From the NCBI GenBank assembly GCA_937874345.1, contig CALNBT010000157.1, positions 1-19,811 of the forward strand: a stretch of 19,811 nt of DNA. The letters run 5' to 3'. A program made the translations under genes and the position numbers. The number at the start of each line of letters is the position of its first letter. Position 1 is the first letter of the stretch. The notes under the pieces are model-generated. The model made no database searches. It worked only from the letters and a program-made list of their open reading frames with translations, and was not told the origin of the DNA. Below, piece after piece: positions 6,579 through 14,953 of the stretch. The stretch is from an uncultured Prevotella sp. (GTDB taxonomy: Bacteria > Bacteroidota > Bacteroidia > Bacteroidales > Bacteroidaceae).

Positions 6579-7970
6579 CTATTGAGCGCCACCGCCAAGG
6601 GCCTGATATAAATTAACAACAGCTTGTACCTTGTTGAAGTCATCAACCACTTTGGATAATTGCACATTCAAGAGGGCTTGTTGAGCTGTTATCACTTCCA
6701 GGTAACTGGCGTTAGATTGGTTCAATAACAGTCTGGTATCATCGACACTTTGCTGTAAGACCTTGGCCTGTTTGGCTTCAATGTTGCTCTTCTGATCAGA
6801 TGAATGGTATAGAACCAATGCATTGCTTACTTCATTACCGGCTTTTAATACCGTGTTTTGCCAACTGTTATATGCCTGTTGATACTGTGCTTCTGCCACT
6901 TTCAAGCCAGCAACAATCTTACCTTGTTGGAAGATAGGCTGTACTAAGCTGCCCACTGCCGTCAGCAAGATCTTGCCGGGATTGATAATTCCCATTCCTG
7001 AGTTGTTTGTAAACATTCCGGAAGGAGAAATCGTCAAACTAGGGTAGAAACGGCTTCGTGCGGTCTCAATGCCGTAGAAGCATTGGGCCAGATGCATCTC
7101 TGCAGCGTGTACATCGGGACGGTTGTTGAGTAATTGAATGCCAACGCCAGTAGAAAATTTAGCGGACAACGATTGGTCTTCTAATTTTCCCCGGGCAATA
7201 GACTGTGCCGGTTGTCCCATCAAAAGCGATAAGGCATTTTCTGTTTCACGAATCTGACGAATGATATCCGTTTTCTTCGCTTCTACGGCATAGTAGTTTG
7301 CCTCAGCACTCTGAACGCCTGTAGACCGAATGCCACGACCTAAATCTTTCAAAGACTTCATTGTGTTCCAGGTATCCAGTGTCAGTCCTTGCATATCGTT
7401 CACCAGTTCGAGTTGGCGGTCAAGCATCAGCAGGGTGTAATAGATATTGGCAACAGCACTGATGACATTTATCTTCACCACCGTTTGGTAGTCTTTTGTT
7501 GACAGAAGAGCTACTTGGGCCGAACGTTTCTGACTGAGAAGATTGCCGAACAAATCGACATTCCAACTGGCAGAGAGTGGCAATTGATAGGTGGTAGCCG
7601 TCTTCGAACCATCCCATGAGGCAATTGTGCCTTGTCCAGAGAACGCAAACGACGGCAGGAAAGATAATTTTGCAGCCTTGAGCTGTTGCTCAGCCATATT
7701 GACATTCAACGCAGCGTTCAATAGATCAAAGTTATTGGCTAGCGCTGTTTGGATATGTTGTTGGAGTTGAGGGTCTGTAAAGACACTCTTCCACGGCATG
7801 GTACCAAAGCTTGTTGTATCGTTGACAGCCAAGGTGTCGACAGTTGAAAGTGTGTCGCGAACCAAACCGTGTGTGTTCACGGTTGGTCGCTCATACTTTC
7901 CATAGAGACTTTTGCAGCCGCTCAAAGCAAACACTGCAAGTCCTGTTATCAAAATATTTTGTATTTTCAT
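6579..7970 (-). CDS. RND efflux outer-membrane factor lipoprotein (TolC/OprM/NodT family)
   Basis: A 463-residue outer-membrane channel subunit. The signal peptide MKIQNILITGLAVFALSGC ends in a clear lipobox with the acylated Cys19. The mature part has the duplicated outer-membrane efflux protein repeat: long alpha-helical hairpins (NMAEQQLKAAKLSFLPSF near the start, repeated in AEMHLAQCFYGIETARSRFY) alternating with beta strands such as GMFTNNSG. Family length is normal. It starts 21 nt after the pump stop and forms the exit duct of the tripartite system with the two upstream genes. No substrate can be deduced. Confidence 0.93.
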   Translation of the reverse strand: MKIQNILITGLAVFALSGCKSLYGKYERPTVNTHGLVRDTLSTVDTLAVNDTTSFGTMPWKSVFTDPQLQQHIQTALANNFDLLNAALNVNMAEQQLKAAKLSFLPSFAFSGQGTIASWDGSKTATTYQLPLSASWNVDLFGNLLSQKRSAQVALLSTKDYQTVVKINVISAVANIYYTLLMLDRQLELVNDMQGLTLDTWNTMKSLKDLGRGIRSTGVQSAEANYYAVEAKKTDIIRQIRETENALSLLMGQPAQSIARGKLEDQSLSAKFSTGVGIQLLNNRPDVHAAEMHLAQCFYGIETARSRFYPSLTISPSGMFTNNSGMGIINPGKILLTAVGSLVQPIFQQGKIVAGLKVAEAQYQQAYNSWQNTVLKAGNEVSNALVLYHSSDQKSNIEAKQAKVLQQSVDDTRLLLNQSNASYLEVITAQQALLNVQLSKVVDDFNKVQAVVNLYQALGGGAQ

Positions 7971-7991
7971 CGCTATTCTTATTTTCTCATC

Positions 7992-10900
7992 TTATTTATT
8001 GTCCAGTGGACGAGCGTATTGTTGCAACTCTGCCGACACTTCCTGGTTCTCCATGTCTTCAAATTTCATAGGAGTAAACCGTTCTTGCAAAGACTGGAAG
8101 ACGACAAACAATACAGGAACGACGAACAACTGGCAAAGTGTTCCTATCAACATACCACCGATAGCGGCAGCTCCAAGGGTCTGGTTACCATTCTTTCCAA
8201 CACCCAAGGCGAACATCAAAGGCAACAGACCAACGATCATCGCCAGCGAAGTCATCAAAATTGGGCGTAGACGAGCACTGGCTCCAAGGATGGATGACCA
8301 GCTGATGGCCATACCGAGCCGTCGTCTTTCCAACGCAAACTGAACAATCAAGATCGCATTCTTGGCTAGCAAACCAATCAACATGATGAGTGAAATCTGC
8401 ATGTAGATATCGTTGTTGTGACCGAATAGCTGCGTAAAGAGGAATGCACCCGCCAAACCAAATGGTATAGAGAGGATCACCGAGAAGGGTAACAGGTAAC
8501 TCTCATATTGTGCTGCCAAAATCAAATAAACGAACAACAAACAAAGTCCGAAGATAATGATGGTAGAGTTGGCAGAGCCACTCTCTGATCTTGACAATCC
8601 AGAGAAGTCGTATCCGTAACCGGCCGGAAGGGTTTTGGATGCCACGTCCTTGATGGCCTGAATGGCTTCACCACTGGAATATCCGTTATTGATCATCACC
8701 GTTGCATTGATACTCGTAAACAAGTTGAAACGGTTGATGTTGGAAGGACCGTAAACACGTCTCAACGAACAGAAGCCATTGATTGGTGCCATGCCCTGAG
8801 GTGTACGAACATAAATATTGCTCATGCCGTCAGGACGTTCGCGACTAACAACATCACCTTGGATCATGACACGGTAGAAATGACCATAAGCATTGAAGTT
8901 AGATGCGTACAGACCGCCATAATAACCCTGAAGGGTACTGAGTACCGTACTGGGAGAGATGCCTGCCTGTTTACATTTGGCCACATCTACATCTATCATA
9001 TACTGTGGATAGCTTGGATTGTATGATGTCATCGCCATCTGTATCTCGGGGCGCTTGTTTAATTCGGCCAGATAATCTTTGGAAATCTTGAAGAATTTGT
9101 TCAAATCACCGCCTGTCTTGTCCAGTAATACCAACGATACACCATTGTTGGCTGAGAATCCTGGAATCATGGGTGGAGCGAAAGCCAATATCTGTGCATC
9201 CTTGATTTCGGCTGTTTGCTTGTAGATCATACCGAGAACAGCCATGGCACTTTGTCCCATGTTACGATCTTTGAACGGTTTGAGCCTAATGACGAAAGTT
9301 GCCTGGTCAGAACCTTGACCTGCGATAAAGTTGTATCCCAAAATCTGTTCACGGCTCATGATAGCCGGATTCGCTGCAAGCATGGCATCAACCTGATTGA
9401 CTACTTGCTGGGTACGTGCTGCACTCGTAGCCGGAGGCATCGAAACCGTACAGAACAAGGTCCCGGTATCCTCATCTGGAACCAGTCCGGTCTTGGTCGT
9501 TTTCATCATCAACAGCATGGCGGCTGCACCGACAAGCACCAATATACCAGTCAGGATAGGTTTTTTAACGATTTTATGCAGACTCTTCTTATATTTGCCC
9601 AAAACCTTTTCATAGCTTGTGTTGAACGAGGTGTGGAACCGGTCAATGCGGCTCATCTTACGCTCTGATCCATCTTCCTCTTTAGGCTTCAAGAAGATTG
9701 CACAGAGGGCTGGTGACAGCGTCAAAGCGTTCAGCGCAGAGATAAAGATAGCGATGGCCATGGTTACACCGAACTCTCGATAGAAGGTACCGGATGTTCC
9801 TCCGATAAAGGATACAGGAACGAACACCGAAGCCATTACCAATGTGATAGAGATGATAGCACCTGATATTTCGTTCATGGCATCGATACTAGCTGTCAGT
9901 GCACTTTTATAGCCCAGATCAAGCTTGGCATGCACGGCTTCGACCACCACTATGGCGTCGTCGACCACTATGGCGATGGCCAAGAGCAATGCCGACAGCG
10001 TCAGTAAGTTGACGGAAAATCCAAATAATTTCAAGAAGAAGAACGTACCGATCAATGATACCGGTATGGCAATCATTGGGATCAGTGTTGAGCGGAAGTC
10101 TTGTAAGAATACATAGACCACGAAAAACACCAGTACAAGGGTTATGAACAGTGTCTTGACAACCTCGAGAATAGAAGCGTAAAGAAAATCGGTTACATCA
10201 TAAGTGGTTTCGTATTTCAATCCCGGAGGGAAGTTCTTGGACTGAGTGTCTAACTCTGCCTTGACAGCTTTTGCAATATCGTTGGCATTAGATCCAGCCA
10301 TCTGCTGAACCATACCCATGACAGAGGGCTTGTCGTTGTGGCGCATGCTTACCGAATATACTAGTCCACCAAGCTCAACTTTGGCCACATCTTTCAATTT
10401 CAATGTCTGACCTGTCTGTGTGCTGGTCAAGATAATGTTGCCAAATTCTTCGGCAGTCTTTAATCTTCCTCCGTACCGCATCACATATTCGTAGGACATC
10501 TTGCTCTGCTCTCCGAATGATCCGGGAGCGGCCTCGATATTTTGTTCGGCCAGTGCTCCAGAGATATCGGTAGGCATCAGTCCGTATTGTTTCATTTTCT
10601 CGGGCTTCAACCAGATACGCATAGAGTATGTTTTCATACCTGGGCTCATCACGTCACCCACACCTTGAATACGTTTTAGAGCCGGAACGATGTTGATATC
10701 GTTGTAGTTGGTCAAGAACTCGTCGTCATATTTTCCATCGTCGGACGATAAGGTGTACATGATAACCTGGGAGGTTTGTCGTTTGGTTACCGTTACACCT
10801 ACACGGTTTACTTCGGCAGGCAGCATAGACATTGCCTGCGATACTCTGTTTTGTACGTTCACGGCGCACATATCCGGATCGGTACCCTGTCGAAAATAAA

Positions 10901-11177
10901 TGGTGATTTGGGCCCCACCCGAATTGCTGGCCGATGAGGTTATGTATTCCATGTTCTCTACTCCGTTGATGGCTTCCTCTAAAGGAGCAATCACAGAGTT
11001 CTTCACCGTCTGGGCATCTGCACCTATATAGGATGTACTTACAGAGATGGTAGGTGGTGCGATATTGGGATATTGCTCGACAGGGAGCGCCGTCAGTCCG
11101 ATCAAACCCAGGACAACCAGCAGAACTGATATGACCGTTGACAGAACCGGACGCTTGATAAAGTTTGTAAATGTCAT
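7992..11177 (-). CDS. RND multidrug efflux transporter, HAE1 (AcrB-like) inner-membrane pump
   Basis: A 1061-residue proton-driven RND exporter of the hydrophobe/amphiphile type, trimeric in the inner membrane. The N-terminus (FIKRPVLSTVISVLLVVLGL) is the first transmembrane helix. The proton-relay aspartates are D406-D407 in AIVVDDAIVVVE on TM4, and the relay lysine is K939 in GLLAKNAILIV on TM10. RPILMTSLAMIVGLLPL on TM11 carries the conserved Arg. Two large periplasmic loops lie after TM1 and TM7. Full length and intact. It follows the membrane-fusion gene after 74 nt that contain a stable hairpin, and precedes the outer-membrane factor by 21 nt. Confidence 0.96.
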   Translation of the reverse strand: MTFTNFIKRPVLSTVISVLLVVLGLIGLTALPVEQYPNIAPPTISVSTSYIGADAQTVKNSVIAPLEEAINGVENMEYITSSASNSGGAQITIYFRQGTDPDMCAVNVQNRVSQAMSMLPAEVNRVGVTVTKRQTSQVIMYTLSSDDGKYDDEFLTNYNDINIVPALKRIQGVGDVMSPGMKTYSMRIWLKPEKMKQYGLMPTDISGALAEQNIEAAPGSFGEQSKMSYEYVMRYGGRLKTAEEFGNIILTSTQTGQTLKLKDVAKVELGGLVYSVSMRHNDKPSVMGMVQQMAGSNANDIAKAVKAELDTQSKNFPPGLKYETTYDVTDFLYASILEVVKTLFITLVLVFFVVYVFLQDFRSTLIPMIAIPVSLIGTFFFLKLFGFSVNLLTLSALLLAIAIVVDDAIVVVEAVHAKLDLGYKSALTASIDAMNEISGAIISITLVMASVFVPVSFIGGTSGTFYREFGVTMAIAIFISALNALTLSPALCAIFLKPKEEDGSERKMSRIDRFHTSFNTSYEKVLGKYKKSLHKIVKKPILTGILVLVGAAAMLLMMKTTKTGLVPDEDTGTLFCTVSMPPATSAARTQQVVNQVDAMLAANPAIMSREQILGYNFIAGQGSDQATFVIRLKPFKDRNMGQSAMAVLGMIYKQTAEIKDAQILAFAPPMIPGFSANNGVSLVLLDKTGGDLNKFFKISKDYLAELNKRPEIQMAMTSYNPSYPQYMIDVDVAKCKQAGISPSTVLSTLQGYYGGLYASNFNAYGHFYRVMIQGDVVSRERPDGMSNIYVRTPQGMAPINGFCSLRRVYGPSNINRFNLFTSINATVMINNGYSSGEAIQAIKDVASKTLPAGYGYDFSGLSRSESGSANSTIIIFGLCLLFVYLILAAQYESYLLPFSVILSIPFGLAGAFLFTQLFGHNNDIYMQISLIMLIGLLAKNAILIVQFALERRRLGMAISWSSILGASARLRPILMTSLAMIVGLLPLMFALGVGKNGNQTLGAAAIGGMLIGTLCQLFVVPVLFVVFQSLQERFTPMKFEDMENQEVSAELQQYARPLDNK

Positions 11178-11203
11178 AATTCGTTATTTTATGTAGCTGA
11201 TAA

Positions 11204-11246
11204 GAAAGTGGGATAAAACGGCGTATTTCGCTCGTTTTCCCATTTC
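11204..11246 (-). repeat. intercistronic hairpin between membrane-fusion and pump genes
   Basis: On the plus strand the arms pair as GAAA-TGGG-AAAACG-GCG with CGC-CGTTTT-CCCA-TTTC around a TATTT loop, 17 base pairs with small bulges (G11208, AT11213-11214, T11232). It begins 5 nt after the membrane-fusion protein stop in transcript order. No T-run follows on the minus strand, so it is more likely an mRNA processing or stabilising hairpin than a full terminator. Confidence 0.6.
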
Positions 11247-11251
11247 CAGTC

Positions 11252-12442
11252 CTACTTGAATGCTTCTTTCATCTTTTTATAATCTCCCTGAATAGCGCCA
11301 AGCTTCGCAGCTTTTGCAATCTTCTGGTCATATTGTTCTTTTGTGATGGGCTTGATAGCCATTCCATCACTCAGCTTCGTGATGCCGTTTGTGATGACAC
11401 GGTCGCCTGTCTTCAGACCTGATGTAACAACATAGTTTTGTCCATCATTCTGTGGGTCTACCGTAATTTCAGTATACTTTGCTTTGTTGTCATTGCCAAC
11501 GGTATAGACAAAGATCTTGTTCTGAACCTCAAAAGCATACGACTGAGGAATAACGATGGAATGATCCTTCACATGAGGGACGAGGATTGACCCCGATCCA
11601 CCACTCTTCAGCAATTTGTCGGGATTAGAGAAACGAGCTATCATCGATACCGTACCGGTTGTCGGGTCTATCACACCACTCATCTTAACCACCTTGCCCG
11701 GTTGGTTGTAAATAGTTCCATCTACCAGTTTCAACTTCACTGTCGGCATATCTGCAACGGCTGCATTGCTGTTTCCAGCCTCCTTTGACATCTCCAAGAT
11801 GTCTTTTTCTGTCATCGAGAAATAAACTTCGATGGTGCTGATGTTCGAAACGGTTGTCAAAGCCTGTTGATTGGTGGCGCTGACCAAAGCTCCTACCTTA
11901 TAAGGAAGACTGCCAACGACACCGGCTGCTGGACTTTTGACATAGCAAAAGCTCAGCATATCCTTGGCTGATTGTAAAGCAGCACGTGCCTGTGCTACGG
12001 CAGCCTTGGCCGTTTCATAGGTGTTTTGAGCAGATTGCATCTCAAAAGTACCAATAACATTTTTCTTGTAGAGTTGAGTGCTGTTGTCGTATGTCATCTT
12101 GGCCGTGTTCAGTTGAGACAGGGCCGAATTGACAGATGCAGAGGCCTGGCGAACAGCAGCCTGATATGTGCTGTTGTCGATGACGAACAATACCTGTCCG
12201 GCACTTACGGTCTGACCTTCTTTCACGTTAATCTGGGTGATAAATCCAGCAATTTTCGGGCGAATTTCTACGTCCTGTATGCCTTTAATCACCGCGGGGT
12301 AGGTAGACTCTGTCGTAGAACCCGTCGTTCCGATTGTCTGAACGGGGAATTCGTTATCACCGAATTTCATGTTGCCTCTGCCGCCACACGCAACGAAAAG
12401 CGTAGCTACGGCCGCCAACAAAAACATGTTTGTTTGTTTCAT
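11252..12442 (-). CDS. RND efflux periplasmic adaptor (membrane-fusion) lipoprotein
   Basis: A 396-residue AcrA/HlyD-family adaptor linking pump and outer-membrane channel. The signal peptide MKQTNMFLLAAVATLFVAC carries a lipobox with Cys19. It is followed by the split biotinyl-lipoyl domain (VEIRPKIAGFITQINVKEGQ around residue 60, and CYVKSPAAGVVGSLPYKVG after the hairpin). An Ala/Gln-rich coiled-coil hairpin lies at about 95-165, then beta-barrel (IEVYFSMTE) and membrane-proximal domains (VVTSGLKTGDRVITNGITKL). Family length is normal. It is the first gene of a four-gene operon with the pump, outer-membrane factor and LpxA-like gene. Confidence 0.94.
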   Translation of the reverse strand: MKQTNMFLLAAVATLFVACGGRGNMKFGDNEFPVQTIGTTGSTTESTYPAVIKGIQDVEIRPKIAGFITQINVKEGQTVSAGQVLFVIDNSTYQAAVRQASASVNSALSQLNTAKMTYDNSTQLYKKNVIGTFEMQSAQNTYETAKAAVAQARAALQSAKDMLSFCYVKSPAAGVVGSLPYKVGALVSATNQQALTTVSNISTIEVYFSMTEKDILEMSKEAGNSNAAVADMPTVKLKLVDGTIYNQPGKVVKMSGVIDPTTGTVSMIARFSNPDKLLKSGGSGSILVPHVKDHSIVIPQSYAFEVQNKIFVYTVGNDNKAKYTEITVDPQNDGQNYVVTSGLKTGDRVITNGITKLSDGMAIKPITKEQYDQKIAKAAKLGAIQGDYKKMKEAFK

Positions 12443-12507
12443 ACCTTATTAACTATATAATTTGTTCTTAATATTTCTGGCTAATTCCATCATCCTGTTG
12501 TCATATA

Positions 12508-12541
12508 AAGAAAAACTTATTTCGCTAAAGAAGTTTTTCTT
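12508..12541. repeat. 11-bp inverted repeat at the efflux operon promoter
   Basis: AAGAAAAACTT (12508-12518) and AAGTTTTTCTT (12531-12541) are perfect inverted copies separated by 12 nt. The repeat starts 4 nt downstream of the putative -7 element of the efflux operon, so it covers the expected transcription start. It could be a repressor operator or a 5' mRNA hairpin. Confidence 0.6.
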
Positions 12542-12545
12542 GGTG

Positions 12546-12572
12546 CAAAAGTACGCTATTTTTACTAACAAA
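12546..12572 (-). promoter_or_regulatory. putative promoter of the efflux operon
   Basis: The minus strand carries TACTTTTG (12553-12546), matching TAnnTTTG, and TTTG (12572-12569) upstream. The spacing of 15 nt is shorter than the usual 17-23, so the -33 assignment is uncertain. The predicted leader to the adaptor ATG is about 97 nt. Confidence 0.5.
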
Positions 12573-12820
12573 GAATTGAATGTCTTCTTCTTTTAACAAA
12601 TATTATCTACAGGTTGTACTGACAGGCAGTGTTCAAAATGCTTCCTTTCCCGGTACGGATATTTGGAATGTAGGAGCAATAGACAAGGTCTTTAGTGCTT
12701 GATGACAGCTTTTGGGATGGGTGGTGGATGATGCGATTGCAAGAAACCTTCGGTATATCCAAAGAATGAATTTTTCAATGCCGGTTCTTCTCATTTCTTT
12801 CATTGCGCAAAAGGCATGAG

Positions 12821-12855
12821 ATTGAACGGCAATATCAATGATATTGCCGTTCAAT
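12821..12855. repeat. 17-bp near-perfect palindrome
   Basis: ATTGAACGGCAATATCA (12821-12837) and its exact reverse complement (12839-12855) are separated by a single A. There is no T-run directly on either side, so it is not a standard terminator. The minimal spacer suggests DNA-level function (cruciform, protein site, or mobile-repeat end) at least as much as an RNA hairpin. Confidence 0.75.
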
Positions 12856-12997
12856 TTGCATGACTTTGATGCCTAAACCCATTGGCATTGCAAATTTCAT
12901 ATAATCAGCACGTTAGCGTATGTTTGGCAGGTGGCGAAAGGAAATGTTGAAAGTCCTTTACCCATAAAAAAGTTTGCAGGCTTTGCCGTATGCTTTT

Positions 12998-13777
12998 TCA
13001 ATAAGATACATGACAGGCAATGCCACTGTTTCTTACCCGTTCCGCAATGGCATCTAACTCTTCGTGAGTAGCCTTTTCCAGATTGGGAGCCGGCGTTTCG
13101 CGGTCGATGGTATAAATCATCACATCGCTGGGCATGATTTGGCGGATTGCTTTGAGCCACGGACCTACAAACTTTTCTTGCGTATTGTTGATATTTCTGT
13201 CTTCAAACCAACCTTTCATGAACATGGTCTGAATGATGACATGTCCCTGAAAAGTCTGCAGGCTCTCGATGATATCCTGAATGTCATAATGAGAATTCAC
13301 CGGACGGTCAACCAGCTTGATATAGTCAATGTCGGCCGTATCCAGTTTCATGATATTTTTATCGATCTTCATCAGTGCATCGTATACGGCCTTGCGGTGA
13401 ATGAGGGTGGCATTGCTCAACACCGAAATGGCCGCCTCCGGACAATAACGATCACGCAAAGCGATGGTGTCATCAACGATTTCAGGAAACTGGGGATGAC
13501 CCGTAGGCTCGCCATTTCCGGCAAAGGTAAGCACATTGGGCATCTCATGGTGGGCTGACATCTCTTTCAATCTTGTTTCCAAAGCCTTAGCAACCTCTTC
13601 TCTCGTGGGACGGTTGGTCATTGGTTCCCGGTCTTGGTTAAAGCCACATTCGCAATAGATGCAGTCGAAGGTGCAAATCTTTCCATCTTCGGGCATCAAA
13701 TTAATACCTAGAGAAAGTCCCATCCGACGGCTGTGAACTGGTCCGTAGATGGGGGATGAATGGAGTATTGTGCTCAT
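12998..13777 (-). CDS. radical SAM protein, unknown substrate
   Basis: A 259-residue radical S-adenosylmethionine enzyme. The [4Fe-4S] cluster motif C35-x3-C39-x2-C42 (CTFDCIYC) follows the N-terminal GPVHSRRMGLSLGINLMP stretch, which is typical of the COG0731-type Fe-S oxidoreductases. Glycine-rich FAGNGEPTGHPQFP near residue 90 is the SAM-binding segment. The rest is a partial TIM barrel with no extra cluster-binding domain obvious; C44 lies just after the cluster motif. The reaction is unknown. It is a single gene with a 221-nt gap to the divergent ftsX operon and no operon partner. Confidence 0.88.
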   Translation of the reverse strand: MSTILHSSPIYGPVHSRRMGLSLGINLMPEDGKICTFDCIYCECGFNQDREPMTNRPTREEVAKALETRLKEMSAHHEMPNVLTFAGNGEPTGHPQFPEIVDDTIALRDRYCPEAAISVLSNATLIHRKAVYDALMKIDKNIMKLDTADIDYIKLVDRPVNSHYDIQDIIESLQTFQGHVIIQTMFMKGWFEDRNINNTQEKFVGPWLKAIRQIMPSDVMIYTIDRETPAPNLEKATHEELDAIAERVRNSGIACHVSY

Positions 13778-13885
13778 TTTTTATAAACATTTTTGTATGA
13801 CCTTACCCACATGCCTTTGGGCCTACTGGTCAGTTGCCATGCCGACAGCGACTTGATACTTTGCCGTTGTGTGTCATGTAACAGA

Positions 13886-13893
13886 CAAAGATA
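13886..13893 (-). promoter_or_regulatory. possible -7 element (TATCTTTG) for the radical SAM gene
   Basis: The minus strand reads TATCTTTG, which fits TAnnTTTG, about 109 nt before the start codon. No TTG is found at the -33 distance, so support is weak. Confidence 0.3.
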
Positions 13894-13934
13894 TATTTTT
13901 TTTGACGGAGCCTCGCGTTAATAGTCGTTAAAGC

Positions 13935-13966
13935 TTTGTTTTATCAGCCTTTTTTTTGTTACTTTG
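13935..13966 (+). promoter_or_regulatory. promoter of the ftsX-folK operon
   Basis: TTTG (13935-13938), a 20-nt spacer and TTACTTTG (13959-13966, one mismatch to TAnnTTTG) make a good Bacteroidetes-type promoter. The expected start near 13973 gives a leader of about 26 nt before the ftsX ATG. Confidence 0.6.
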
Positions 13967-13998
13967 CCAGAAATTTGGTATAATATATCCTCATTAGA

Positions 13999-14880
13999 AT
14001 GAGTAAGAAACGAAATAAAGCCAGTAGTCATAACAGATTACAGGCTATAACCCTATGTATTAGCACGGCATTGGTGCTTATCTTGTTAGGCTTGGTCGTA
14101 TTTTCAACCCTTACGGGTAGGAATCTTTCTTCATATGTCAAGGAAAATTTAGTGGTACAACTGATGCTTGAACACGAAATGACCACGCCTGAGGCCCAGA
14201 AAATTTGTAATGATATCAAGAAATCACCATTTGTCAATAATATTCAATTTATCAGTAAAGAACAAGCCTTGAAAGAGACCACTATCGCGATGGGAAGTGA
14301 CCCTTCCGATTTTACTGATGGTGAAAACCCCTTGTCTGCTTCGATAGAGGTAACGTTGAAATCGCAATATGCCAATAATGATTCGTTGAAATGGATTGTT
14401 GGTGAATTCAAGAAATATCCCAAAGTGAGTCAGGTAAATTACCAAAAAGACTTAATCGACAGTGTTAACCGAAACCTGGCGAAGATGGGATTGGTCATGT
14501 TGACGCTGGCCGTTTTGTTGACCTTTGTATCTTTCTCACTGATTAACAACACCGTTAAGCTTGATATTTACGCACGTCGCTTCTCTATTCATACCATGAA
14601 ACTGGTTGGAGCCTCATGGGGATTCATTCGAAGACCTTTCGTCAACAGGGCGGTGTGGACCGGATTGCTTGCCGGACTGATCGCGAATGTGGTACTGGCT
14701 GCGTTGATTTATGGTCTTTATATATCAGAACCCGACATCTTATCGGTGGTTACATACGATGTAATGGCCCTCACCGGGATTTCGGTCTTTTTGTTCGGCA
14801 TCATCATCACGGCGATGTGTGCTTATATATCTGTTAGCAAGTTCCTGCGCATGAAGGCAGGTGACTTATACAAAATTTAA
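13999..14880 (+). CDS. ftsX: cell division protein FtsX
   Basis: A 293-residue permease-like protein that, with the ATPase FtsE, would couple the cytoplasmic division ring to activation of peptidoglycan hydrolases. One transmembrane helix follows the basic N-terminus (about residues 17-38), then a periplasmic domain (to about 160) with the KSPFVNNIQFISKEQA segment. Three further helices (about 160-182, 212-236, 250-276) make the FtsX/MacB-type core. LDIYARRFSIHTMKLVGAS is the conserved cytoplasmic coupling segment. Family length is normal. ftsE is not in the window. It is the first gene of the operon, separated from DUF3098 by 73 nt holding a hairpin. Confidence 0.93.
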   Translation: MSKKRNKASSHNRLQAITLCISTALVLILLGLVVFSTLTGRNLSSYVKENLVVQLMLEHEMTTPEAQKICNDIKKSPFVNNIQFISKEQALKETTIAMGSDPSDFTDGENPLSASIEVTLKSQYANNDSLKWIVGEFKKYPKVSQVNYQKDLIDSVNRNLAKMGLVMLTLAVLLTFVSFSLINNTVKLDIYARRFSIHTMKLVGASWGFIRRPFVNRAVWTGLLAGLIANVVLAALIYGLYISEPDILSVVTYDVMALTGISVFLFGIIITAMCAYISVSKFLRMKAGDLYKI

Positions 14881-14888
14881 TAAATTGT

Positions 14889-14937
14889 TTGCATGAACCA
14901 ACTAAGCAACTCCACACGAGTTGGCTGGCTCATGCAA
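14889..14937 (+). repeat. extended hairpin between ftsX and DUF3098
   Basis: TTGCATGA (14889-14896) pairs with TCATGCAA (14930-14937). Inside, CC pairs with GG and AG-CAACTC (14905-14912) pairs with GAGTTG-CT (14918-14926, one bulged G) around a CACAC loop. An alternative inner stem CCAACT (14898-14903) / AGTTGG (14919-14924) is mutually exclusive. No T-run follows, so read-through is expected. Confidence 0.6.
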
Positions 14938-14953
14938 TAACCCAATCAATAAG

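Larger units (their letters stand above)
12443..12997. other. 555-bp non-coding region between efflux operon and radical SAM gene
   Basis: It contains the efflux promoter and its 11-bp inverted repeat at the left, then a stretch (about 12618-12855) with no convincing gene but with a minus-strand open frame of 73 codons at 12854-12633. That frame has no recognisable domain and begins inside a 17-bp palindrome. The right third (12856-12997) lies downstream of the radical SAM stop; a short GGC-AAA-GCC hairpin followed by a T-run on the minus strand (about 12968-12988) could be a weak terminator. I suspect the middle part is a dispersed intergenic repeat, but one window cannot show that. Confidence 0.5.

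Noticed and set aside
12633..12854. Minus-strand open frame of 73 codons downstream of the radical SAM gene
   Set aside because: It starts inside a perfect palindrome and matches no known family; more likely part of a non-coding repeat block, so it is described as such and not called as a gene.
12897..13160. Minus-strand open frame of 87 codons overlapping the radical SAM 3' end
   Set aside because: It is out of frame with the intact radical SAM gene, rich in Cys, His and Arg as expected for a shadow frame, and shows no sign of a frameshifted domain.
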